NCBI GenBank assembly: GCA_016190935.1
Contig: JACPPP010000211.1
Span: 1 to 42,997, forward strand
Reading direction: 5' to 3'
DNA: 42,997 nucleotides
DNA from: Armatimonadota bacterium
GTDB taxonomy: Bacteria > Armatimonadota > UBA5829 > DTLH01
Of the stretch, positions 6,572 through 15,200 are shown one piece after another. Each line of letters starts with the position of its first letter. Position 1 is the stretch's first letter. Both the position numbers and the translations under genes were made by a program. The notes beneath the pieces were generated by a model. The model had not been told where the DNA came from. It saw nothing but the letters and a program-made list of their open reading frames with translations, and did no database searches.

Positions 6572-7120
6572 TCACCCGCCCCTGCGCCTTCTTCTCATCA
6601 TCACTCCCCCAAGCCCTGACGCTGTAAGGCCGAGGGCGAGGAGGGAGGTGGGTTCGGGGATGGGGACAGGAAGGGTAGTATTGCCTACATCTTCTTTGGA
6701 CGTTCCATCTCGGTAGCCCCAACCCCAGTTAGAACCGTTCAGGGGCGCATAATCGTAACTGGTCGCAACACCAGGCTCTGTCACCAGTGTAAAACTCCCG
6801 GAACCACCAGGCTGAAGCCTGTATTCCGCAGTCGTCGCGCGCCATCCTACGTGCCAAGAGTCCGCTACCCCAGCACGACCGTATATTGACGCCTCCCATC
6901 CTTCTGTTGAACCGGACAGGGATGTAACCATCGACACGACCGCTTCCGGTATGTAAATGAAGAAGTTGGTTACCTCTGCCGTTGCTGATGTATTCGCCAG
7001 CGTGTAGATATACGTAACAGCTCCTTGGGACTGATTGATGCTCGCAGTTACGATAGGATATACTGCCAGTGCGGGCTGCATTGCAAGAGCTAAGCACACA
7101 AAGCATAGTAATGTTTTCAT
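6572..7120 (-). CDS. PEP-CTERM anchored surface protein (copy 4)
   Basis: The 182-residue protein starts MKTLLCFVCLALAMQPALA (signal peptide). It contains the same beta-rich domain as copy 2 (YIYTLANTS, SLSG, DYAPLNG) and ends in VPIPEPTSLLALGLTASGLG followed by RRRRRGG. The ORF-track start at 7255 lies inside the upstream gene. The ATG at 7120 has AAGGAG nine nt upstream and begins the signal peptide. It lies 64 nt downstream of the stop codon of the large PQQ protein, separated from it by a hairpin. Exosortase-dependent surface anchoring is inferred from the tail. Confidence 0.85.
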   Translation of the reverse strand: MKTLLCFVCLALAMQPALAVYPIVTASINQSQGAVTYIYTLANTSATAEVTNFFIYIPEAVVSMVTSLSGSTEGWEASIYGRAGVADSWHVGWRATTAEYRLQPGGSGSFTLVTEPGVATSYDYAPLNGSNWGWGYRDGTSKEDVGNTTLPVPIPEPTSLLALGLTASGLGGVMMRRRRRGG

Positions 7121-7146
7121 ACTACATTTCTCCTTCCGAAAGGTCT

Positions 7147-7173
7147 GGCACAGCGGATAGTGCCCGCTGTGCC
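7147..7173 (-). terminator. Hairpin after the PQQ/beta-helix gene
   Basis: A 10-bp stem, GGCACAGCGG/CCGCTGTGCC, lies 12 nt past the stop codon of the gene ending at 7185. It is a weak terminator candidate and the apparent relative of the hairpin at 5567. Confidence 0.5.
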
Positions 7174-7184
7174 AACAATATCTG

Positions 7185-9803
7185 TTACCGATCAGTCCTG
7201 AAAGCCAACAGTTTTCCACCATCGGCTCTTGTGGTGACGAATACCCATCTGTCATTGCCAGTTACATTATACGATATGGCTGGACTTGAGCAAATAAAGC
7301 CGCTGTTTTGGTATCCGGTATATGCGGCTTCCTGAGAAAGAATACCATTTATGTTGTGCGTGTTGAGCGCGTAGAGCTTACCATCGTCGTTCCCGACGTA
7401 TGCCAGTCCATTGCTTGCCAGCGCAGCCGATCCGACAAAGTAGTTGGTTGCCACAAACTCATCATCGTCGTCCTCCAGACTATCAGGCAATAGCTCGTGG
7501 AAAGTGATCCCCGTATCCATACCTACGTAGAGGCGACCGAAACCGGATGCCATAGTTCCACGAATTTCTTCGGCGCTTCCCAGGTAACTTACCTCCTGCG
7601 CCTCCAATATCTCGAACGGTTCTATGGATAGACGGTAAGCGTTGATGCCATGATAACGTGATGCACCTACATACGCTTCATTCCCTACGACAGTCGGAGA
7701 CGACTCAACGCAGGCGTCCACATCGATACCTGCAACCGACCTGTCGCTGAGCTTAATCCTGTAGATATAGCCGTCATCGCAACCTACAAGAAGATATGTG
7801 TTTTCGCCCACGGTTGCTATCGCTGGGGATGAAGTTCCACATATCTTTTGCTGTAAGCCGGTAACCCCGTTTCCATCATTACCATGACCCGATTCATCTA
7901 TTGGCAATATGATCGGAAGATAGTCGTGAGCCTCGTTCGGCTCATCTGACCAGATGCGCGTGCCATTTGCATCCGCCGAGAAAGCATATACCTTCGACGC
8001 TTCGTTTGTGATATACACCACTCCGTTATGCACGACAGGGGAGGATATGATTTTGCTCAAGCTCTCTGTCCTGTCATATGTCGGGCGAGACCATATCTGA
8101 CTACCGTCGCTCAAGCTCAGGCAATACAGGTAGCCGTTGCTCGAACCAACATAAACCTTTTGGTCTACAATACATGGAGTTGATGCTACACCTCCCATTG
8201 AAGGTGTGCCGGTCGCTGTCCAAAGCGTAGCACCGTTGTCCGCGGCGTTGAAAGCCTTTACGCTTCCCGTAGCATCAAGGTAGTCTCCGCTCCAGGTCCC
8301 AACAACCACCTTGCTTCCTACAACAACAGGGCTGGAATCAATATATGGATGGGCAAATATCCAAGTATTGCCACCGGCAGGATTTGGATGGTAGACTGTT
8401 TGCCCGATGATCTGAACCGACCAGACCGGCTGAGACTCTGACGCTCGTAGTGTCTGTTGTGCCGTAGAGACACTTACCGGCGTCCAGGCTGTTGTTGTCA
8501 GCGTCTCATCCGTTACATCCCATGTCCTGCTCATACCCGTGTGCTGTGCATCATGCATGAACATCGGCCAGTCATCAGGCGCGGTATCGAAGAACCAGAT
8601 CTCCAGGGACTCGCTTGTGCTGCCCAGCCCGCAGGATCGTACAGTCACGGCTGTCACAGTCAGTTTACCTGGGGTTTGTCTGGTCACTGTCGCCGTAACT
8701 ACCCCGTTGATATTGGTGTAGCCGCAGCCCGAGGTGCTTCCCGGTGGGAACTGACTCCCGTTGATGTGTGTGAGCGTTCCGCCTGTGACGAAGAAGCACA
8801 CTGTCGCATAGTAAGGATGCTGTCCGTTCCAGTCCGTGACCGTCGCCGTAACTGTCACTGACCCGGACACCTGGCCCAGCTCTGGGTCGGCGGACATGGA
8901 AATGTAATACCATCCGCATCCGTCCGACTCATCGGCTCCTATGTCCACAGTGCTGTTCTGTATTCTATCCTCGCCGTCCATGTCCACCCAGCCTGTCTGG
9001 ACTGCCCCGTTATTGCCTGCATCCTTGCACGGCGAGTTGGGCTGAATGTGGAAGTTTTCCTCGGCCACACTGACCAGCTTCGGGTCTTCTGAGATATTAC
9101 CATTTTGTCCCGTTGGGTCAGACCCAGAATAGTTGTATTCGGAACCCGCAGGATTCCAAACACAGTTGTTCTGAAACGTCGGGTCACTACCAGTGTTATA
9201 TACCTCTGAGGAATTGGACGCGACAATGTTGTTCACTGTAGTCGAACTGGTAATCCCGGAATCGAAGTAGATGCCTCCACCACTGGCGCTGGCTGTGTTG
9301 CCAGCGATTGTGTTGTTGGTGAGCGTAGTCGTGCTGTAGAGGCCGCAGTAGATGCCGCCGCCGTTGCTTGCGCTATTGCCGGTGATCGTGTTGTTCGCTA
9401 CATTTGGCGACGAATAGAAGTCGCAACTTATACCTCCCCCCTCAGAACCCGCAGTATTCTTTGTAATCCAGTTGTTCAGGATCTCAGCCGCAGACGAATT
9501 GGTTACGTTGATTCCGCCACCTGCTCCAAGCTGAGTGCTGTTTGCAGAAATCGTGTTGTTTACGATCCGCGGAGCGCCTCCGAAACTGTGGATACCGCCT
9601 CCTTGTTGACTAGCTATATTACCTGTGACTGTGTTGTTTGAGATCGTCGGTGAGGAATCCTCGCACCGAATCCCGCCACCGTACGCGTCTGATCCAGTGG
9701 CCTGGCCGCCTTGTATCTTAAAACCATCAATCGTGGTAGCCGAGCTTGTGCAGGTCGAGTCAGCCTTGACAACGCTGTAGCCCTGATAGCCGCTGCCATC
9801 CAA
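7185..9803 (-). CDS. C-terminal part of broken beta-helix/Big-1/PQQ surface protein
   Basis: The 872-residue open frame has three regions. Residues about 20-240 are parallel beta-helix repeats (GGGI[YH]C and NNTI[TA]GN ladders). About 295-390 is a Big-1/invasin-like Ig domain (SGSVTVTATVTD, KLTVTAVT). About 440-872 is a PQQ-like beta-propeller (SSPVVVGSKVVVGT, VYVGSSNGYLYCLSLSDGSQ, SSPTVVGNEAYVG). The TTG at 9803 is not a natural start. The same frame continues upstream through an in-frame TGA (9831-9833) into the ORF at 10049, and then by frameshifts to the signal peptide at 11918. It is therefore the 3' half of one large exported protein gene, disrupted unless the breaks are sequence errors. 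Its C-terminal residues recur in the stubs at 5605 and 6416. Confidence 0.75.
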   Translation of the reverse strand: MDGSGYQGYSVVKADSTCTSSATTIDGFKIQGGQATGSDAYGGGIRCEDSSPTISNNTVTGNIASQQGGGIHSFGGAPRIVNNTISANSTQLGAGGGINVTNSSAAEILNNWITKNTAGSEGGGISCDFYSSPNVANNTITGNSASNGGGIYCGLYSTTTLTNNTIAGNTASASGGGIYFDSGITSSTTVNNIVASNSSEVYNTGSDPTFQNNCVWNPAGSEYNYSGSDPTGQNGNISEDPKLVSVAEENFHIQPNSPCKDAGNNGAVQTGWVDMDGEDRIQNSTVDIGADESDGCGWYYISMSADPELGQVSGSVTVTATVTDWNGQHPYYATVCFFVTGGTLTHINGSQFPPGSTSGCGYTNINGVVTATVTRQTPGKLTVTAVTVRSCGLGSTSESLEIWFFDTAPDDWPMFMHDAQHTGMSRTWDVTDETLTTTAWTPVSVSTAQQTLRASESQPVWSVQIIGQTVYHPNPAGGNTWIFAHPYIDSSPVVVGSKVVVGTWSGDYLDATGSVKAFNAADNGATLWTATGTPSMGGVASTPCIVDQKVYVGSSNGYLYCLSLSDGSQIWSRPTYDRTESLSKIISSPVVHNGVVYITNEASKVYAFSADANGTRIWSDEPNEAHDYLPIILPIDESGHGNDGNGVTGLQQKICGTSSPAIATVGENTYLLVGCDDGYIYRIKLSDRSVAGIDVDACVESSPTVVGNEAYVGASRYHGINAYRLSIEPFEILEAQEVSYLGSAEEIRGTMASGFGRLYVGMDTGITFHELLPDSLEDDDDEFVATNYFVGSAALASNGLAYVGNDDGKLYALNTHNINGILSQEAAYTGYQNSGFICSSPAISYNVTGNDRWVFVTTRADGGKLLAFRTDR

Positions 9804-9813
9804 GACTGTAATA

Positions 9814-10500
9814 TTAGCCGCCCAGTCTCTTCACTCCCGATATGTTTCTGTGCCTGCGAAGCCTCCGTATAGCGCTACTCCATTCTTGAGTTGTACAGAA
9901 CTTGTACCAGCATACGTCCGCTGCGGCAACCCATACTTCAGGATAGATGTTTCCGCCGTTGTAGGCGGTGTTAAGTGCGTTCTGGACGGTGGCCTTGGCG
10001 TTGGCCCAGCTAAGGCCACTATTGCTATCGCTTCCACTAGGCTTGACATATATTATACCTGCTGCGCCGCCAGGTCCGGTGATGTCGCTGACCTCGACTG
10101 TGACGTTAGTGTCAGCATAATTGCCTGCCCGGTCATAGGCGCGAGCGTATATAGTGTGCGAACCCGCAGCCATATCCCAGCCTGCATAGGTCCATTCCTT
10201 TGTCGTGGAGTTGTAGTCAGCGACAGGCGCATTCGGCCAATCCGGCGTTCCGTCCAGCCAGACTTTTACCGTTGCTATACCGCTAAATGCGTCGGTGGCT
10301 GTTCCCTCAACAGGCACAAGAGCGTCCGGGTGCTTGTGGATGTCACCGACGGGAGCGGTGATAGTTATGGTCGGCGAGTACGGATCGTACAGCTCATCAG
10401 CGCCCATATCGACCGTGTCATACAACAGGCGATCATCCCCGTCGAGGTCCGTCGAAGGAAGGGCGCCAGGAGCGGGAGGATCGTTTTCGCCGGTGTTCAT
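9814..10500 (-). pseudogene. Middle part of the broken beta-helix protein (Ig domain and DUF1565 start)
   Basis: The frame is open from 10557, before the ORF-track Met, with DDPLFRGSGDYHLGPDSPC continuing the previous ORF. It carries LLYDTVDMGADE, which closes the first beta-helix, then an Ig-like unit (PTITITAPVGDIHKHPD... GTATDAFSGIATVKVWLDG). A second DUF1565 segment follows (IIYVKPSGSDSNSGLSWANA). After VWVAA the correct frame switches near 9916-9925 to the one encoding TYAGTSSVQLKNGVALYGG, so the last 40 or so residues of the track ORF are out of frame. This is a piece of one gene spanning 7185-11918. Confidence 0.7.
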
Positions 10501-10559
10501 GCACGGGGAGTCCGGTCCGAGGTGGTAGTCTCCACTGCCCCTGAACAGAGGATCATCCT

Positions 10560-11918
10560 CTATGTTCGTTCCGTCTGAGTAACGTTGACATAGTTGCCAC
10601 CGGCGTTGTCCCAGGAGTCGTTATTCTTCAGCGTTTCTGTGACTACAGCCCCGTCGGGTTCCCATACGCCGCAGGCGTCGTTGGAGGCAAAGATGTTGTT
10701 ATAGACATCCACCGCGTAAATGCTCGATCCGGTTATGCTGAGCCCTCCGCCAAAGTTGTAACCGGGGTTAACATTGTTGTTGGTGACTGTGTTGCTAATG
10801 ATCGAAGCCGATGAGTAGTTGACATAGATCGCACCATGCATCCATGTAGTCCTGCCGTTCCCGTCTATCCAGTTGTTCACCAGCACCGGCCACGGGCTGC
10901 CATACTCCGGGGTGTTCTGCAGGATTGCGCAGCCTCCATTAGAGGCAGTATTGTCTCTGATCTCGTTCAATCGAATTGTGGGGGACGCGGCACGACCGTA
11001 GACACCGTCCTGGTGGACACCTACCGCGCCGCCAGCCTGCACACCAGTGTTGTTAACAATAGTGTTCCGCTCTATTATCGGTGAACTGCCATAACAACTG
11101 ATGCCGGCTCCGATATTCGCACTGTTGTTTATGATCTTGTTGTTTCTGATAGTGGGGTCGGCGCGCCGGCAGTAGATGCCGCCGCCGTACCAGTAAGTAT
11201 AGTATTTCGTGCCGGTGCCACCAGTAATTGTGAAGCCGTCTATGATCGTATCGTTGCCTGCTCCGGTGGGTACCGTCACCACGCTGCCGTAGTCGCCTCC
11301 GGGATTTTGTGCGTCTATGATGGTTTCGTCGAGCTCGAAATCCCGGTCCTCTCTTGAAGTCGCACCGTAGGCCAATCCACCATAAAGACCTACGCCAGCT
11401 TTCAACGTGATTTGCTCGTTGTAGGTCGCTCCGGCAACCCACACCTCGTCTCCAGCCGAGGCAGCATTAAGTCCGGCGGTTATCGTCTGTTTCGCGTATC
11501 CCCACGATAGCCCGTTATTGTTATCATTGCCATCCGGCTTTACGTAGATGATAGTTGTGGAAAGGGTACGAACCCCTCCGGACGAAGCGGCCCCGTCGGA
11601 ATCGGAAGTCAACCGCAGATAGTCTTCGAAGGTCACGTCCTGAGCCGTGACCACACACTCCTCGCGCGCCAAAGCCGTGCCTTGGGCCCAGGCTCGGGCC
11701 GAGATTGCAGTATCATGCCCGATGATGAACGGGCCAGTGTAGACGGGGCAGGCAGGTGTCGGATCGGTCCCGTCTGTTGTGTAATGGATTAATGCGCCTT
11801 CCACGGCGCAGTCGATAACTACAAACTTGCCGTATACCGCGTGAGATTGCGCGGCGGCGGCAGAACATAGAATGAATAGAACACATACACAAAAAGCTGA
11901 TATAGCTATCCTTTTCAT
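10560..11918 (-). CDS. N-terminal part of broken beta-helix surface protein
   Basis: The 452-residue frame begins with a signal peptide (RIAISAFCVCVLFILCSAAA). A chitobiase C-terminal-like unit follows (HYTTDGTDPTPACPVYTGPF, about 45-85), then a DUF1565 segment (IIYVKPDGNDNNNGLSWGYA, about 125-185) and a right-handed beta-helix of N-x-I-x-x-N rungs to about 445. The ATG has GAGGAGGT eight to nine nt upstream. It ends in QTERT and a stop created by a frameshift near 10575-10583 (one base lost or two gained). The expected continuation DGTNIEDDPLF lies in the next frame. It is preceded by a consensus promoter and a 250-nt leader. The full gene would encode about 1,577 residues. Confidence 0.75.
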   Translation of the reverse strand: MKRIAISAFCVCVLFILCSAAAAQSHAVYGKFVVIDCAVEGALIHYTTDGTDPTPACPVYTGPFIIGHDTAISARAWAQGTALAREECVVTAQDVTFEDYLRLTSDSDGAASSGGVRTLSTTIIYVKPDGNDNNNGLSWGYAKQTITAGLNAASAGDEVWVAGATYNEQITLKAGVGLYGGLAYGATSREDRDFELDETIIDAQNPGGDYGSVVTVPTGAGNDTIIDGFTITGGTGTKYYTYWYGGGIYCRRADPTIRNNKIINNSANIGAGISCYGSSPIIERNTIVNNTGVQAGGAVGVHQDGVYGRAASPTIRLNEIRDNTASNGGCAILQNTPEYGSPWPVLVNNWIDGNGRTTWMHGAIYVNYSSASIISNTVTNNNVNPGYNFGGGLSITGSSIYAVDVYNNIFASNDACGVWEPDGAVVTETLKNNDSWDNAGGNYVNVTQTERT

Positions 11919-12168
11919 TGTCTTTTGACCTCCTCACTGATTTGCCTTAACTGATAATGCACATACGCTGGGTTGAAAAGGCAGATTACTAAAGGAGGCG
12001 GGCGAGCGTGCGGGGGGGGCAGGCAGGCGGGAGGTTACCGGAGGGCGTGGCAGAAGCCCAGGCCGGTAAGATGGAGATGCCAGTGATTGCATACAGGACA
12101 AGCAGCACATCTCTGTGCTCCTTTCTCCGGCTACTGCCGGATCAAGTTGCCCAAAAACTACACAGGCT
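11919..12168 (-). other. Long structured leader of the beta-helix gene
   Basis: From the predicted start of transcription (about 12168) to the ATG at 11918 there are 250 nt. They hold a hairpin (CCGGCAGTAGCCGG), an AAAGGAG site followed by a signal-peptide-like mini-ORF (11989-12108) and a C-rich tract. I see no match to a riboswitch class I know. This covers most of the 334-base gap between the surface-protein gene and smc. Confidence 0.4.
11989..12108 (-). CDS. Possible 39-residue secreted or leader peptide
   Basis: A GTG start preceded by AGAAAGGAG at about 9 nt opens a frame reading VLLVLYAITGISILPAWASA, which looks like a cleavable signal peptide. Nineteen Pro-, Ala- and Leu-rich residues and a stop follow. 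It is too short for the ORF track. It could be a leader peptide, the remnant of another exported protein, or chance. There is no homology support. Confidence 0.25.
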   Translation of the reverse strand: MLLVLYAITGISILPAWASATPSGNLPPACPPRTLARLL

Positions 12169-12174
12169 TCTGTA

Positions 12175-12203
12175 TCTATAGCATGCTTGCCTCAGCTTGT
12201 CAA
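12175..12203 (-). promoter_or_regulatory. Sigma-70 promoter of the beta-helix gene
   Basis: TTGACA and TATAGA are separated by 17 nt on the minus strand, just downstream of smc. This gives the beta-helix gene its own transcript with a 250-nt leader. Confidence 0.75.
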
Positions 12204-12252
12204 GGGGTTTCGACTAAATTATTCGAATTATTTTGGATAAAATCGATGCATT

Positions 12253-15200
12253 TCAGGCGGTTGCGACAACTTCTGCGCCGATCTTGTGTCTTTCGGTGTC
12301 GTCGGTGAGACGGACGGAGATCAGCTTCGATACCCCAGGTTCCTGCATCGCGACGCCGTAGAGGGTGTCGGATGCCTCCATGGTGGCCCTGTTGTGAGTT
12401 ATCACGATGAACTGCGAATCCCGGCTGAACTCTCTCAGCACCTCCGCAAACCGCTCCACATTTGCGTCGTCGAGAGGGGCGTCAACCTCGTCGAACAGCA
12501 CAAACGGGCTTGGTTTGACCAGGAGCAGCGCGAAAAGCAGCGCCGAGGCCGTAAGCGCCCTCTCGCCGCCCGACAATAGCAGTAGGTTCTGGAGCTTCTT
12601 TCCCGGAGGCTGGACGATGATCTCGACCCCGGTCTCGAGCAGATTGTGCGGGTCGGTCAGGACTAACTCCGTCCGTCCGCCGCCGAACAGCTTGAGGAAC
12701 ATCTTCTCGAAATGCTCGCCGACCGCACGGAATGTCGTCATAAAAAGCTCCCTCGTGCTTTCGTCTATCTCCCGTATCGCATCGAGCAGTTTTTCGCGAG
12801 CGGCTTCGAGGTCGTTCCGCTGAAGCGTGAGAAATTCCCATCGCTCGCTGACCCGCTCGTACTCCTGGATCGCCCCGGTGTTGACCGGCCCCATAGCTCT
12901 GATCTCACGCCTCAGCCGCGCTACCTCGCTCGCCGTGCCTCTCTCGACCTCGACCGGCTCCTCACGCGCAAGCGCCTCCTGAGAGGTGACCTCGTATTCC
13001 TCCATCAGCCGCTCTGAAGTCTGGTTGATCTGCACCTCCAAGCGAGCCTCCCGCACATCGCAGTCCCTCACAAGCTCAGCCGTCTCCGATCTGGCGCGGT
13101 GGAGCGACTTGAGCTCGGCATCGACTTCGGCGGCCTTCTGTGCAAGCTCCGCCCTTCGCGTGACCAACCCATCCAGCTCCTCTTGTGCCCTGCCCAGGGT
13201 CTCCTCGCCGGACGCTCCGTCCGCCGAAAGCGCCTCCAACTCCCGCGCGTTGACCGCTATCTCTACCTCCTGCTGCTCGATCTCCTTCTGGTGAGCCTCC
13301 AGTTCGGAAACCGACTCCTGTATGGCCGACTCCGTCTGGCGGACCGACTGCTGAAGCCCGGAGCGCCGCTCCCTGACGGAAGCAAGGGTGACCGAAAGCT
13401 CCATATACTGCTCGGAAAGAGAACTGCGCCTGGCCGTTAGTTCTTCCAATCGCTTCTCTGCGCCCGCAACCAGGCCGTCCAGGTCGATGTTCTCCTGCCC
13501 AGCGGCGGAAACCTGGGATTCCAGCGCCTTCAGCGACTCGAAATCGCTTCTGAAGGCCGATTCAACGTCCTCCTTCTCAAGGGTAACGACCTCTATCTGT
13601 CCCTCAAGCCGCTTCCGCTCCTGGGCGAGGAATTCCAGTTGTCGTTCCGCCTCGACAAGGGCCATCCGGTCCTCCGAAGAACATTGCTCAAGCTTTGCTA
13701 TCTTGCCGTCAAGGTCAGCTAGAGAATCTTTCGCCGAGGCCAAGTCATTTTCGAGTTTGGCCCGCGCAGCGTCAAGCTCGGCCAGATCCCTTGTCAGAGA
13801 GTCGATCTCCTGTTTTCGCCCGAGCAGGTTAGGCCCCTTGCCTGGCCTGATCCCGCCGGTCATCGCTCCCGTAGGGACGATCACCTCGCCGTCCAGAGTG
13901 ACTATCCTTCCCCACCCCATAGCACTGCGAGAGAGCTTGACGGCGTTGTCGATATTGTCCACGACGATCACCCGGCCGAGGAGCACGTTGATCGCCGGAG
14001 CGTATTTCTTGTCGTATGAGATGATGTCGCTTGCACACCCCCGGACACCCGGCTTGTTCGTACTGCCAAGAGTTCCAGAGACCGAGGGGCGCACACCGTT
14101 TAACGGCAGGAAAGTGGCCCTTCCCGCGCGGTTGTCCTTTAGAAACCTGATCGCCTGTTTAGCTTCATCAACGCTATCGGTTATGATGTCCTGGACGGCG
14201 CTTCCGAGCGCGACCTCTATGGCAGTCTCATAGCCGCGCGGCACGGTGATGACGTCGGCGACAACCGCATAGTTCCCGCCCAATTTTCTGTTCTTGCGAG
14301 CGGCCATGACAGATCGGACGCCTTCGAAGAAGCCTTCGTGAGCCTCAGCCATCTCCTGAAGCGTGGCAAGCCGGGAAGCCTTGCCGACCGTAGTTCTGTT
14401 TATCTCAGCAAGATTCTCGGTTACGGACGCGATGATCTCGCGCGCTTGTTCACGCTGGGCGCGAAGTGGCGGAAGCTCCTCTGCTCTGGCCTTTTCCTTT
14501 GCCCGCAGTTCGTCGGCGCGGGCCGCGAAATCCTCTTGCTTCTTTACGATCTCTTCCCGATTTTGACTGAGCGACTCCAGCTCGGCTGTGTACTTGCCTG
14601 CGGCGGCTTCCAGTTCGGCTGTTCTCGTGCGCAGGCTCTCGATCTCAGTCCTCCTGGCTGCCTGTTCCTTTGCAAGCTCGATATAGGCGGATTTGCGGTC
14701 CTCGACTATTCTGGTGGCGGCTTCGATTTCGGCCTGAAGTTGTTCGATAGCCTCCGAGCACGAGGCTGTGTCCTGGATAAGCCGAGCCTCCCGCTCGGCG
14801 GCTCCACTTTCCTCCGCAGTCAGACATTCGAGCCTTTCCCGCGCCTCCTCGATTCTCCGGCCAAGCTGTTCCACCTCGGACTTAAGCCGGGCGCAAGTGT
14901 CTTCAGCAGCGCGCCGCCGCTCCTCGATAAGAGCGAGCCTGCTCTTGACCCGCTGAGCGGCGGCGGTAGTCTCCTGATGCTTGGCCCTCGCCGCCTCCAC
15001 CAGCCGGTCGTGTTCGGTGAGATGGTCGGAGAGCTTTTCCTTCTCCCATTCCAGATCGGATATACGCTTGTCCTGCTCAGACGCGCGCTCCGTGCCCTCG
15101 ATCTTCGCCTGTCGCGCGCGTTCGAGTTCCTCGGACCATCGCCTGAGATCGTTAATCAGCAACCCGGTCTCGATCTCTCTCAGCCGCGTGGTAAGCTCGT

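Noticed and set aside
9831-9833. TGA read as an amino acid (alternative genetic code)
   Set aside because: Other genes in the window end in TGA (for example smc, the flippase and the lipoprotein), and the same gene also carries two frameshifts. Decay or sequence error is simpler.
9850-10578. 242-codon plus-strand ORF opposite the beta-helix gene
   Set aside because: It is antisense to recognisable DUF1565 and Ig-domain coding sequence, and its translation shows no domain.
11919-12168. c-di-GMP or other known riboswitch
   Set aside because: I could not match the conserved cores I know (such as the GEMM core) to this leader. Only generic hairpins are visible.
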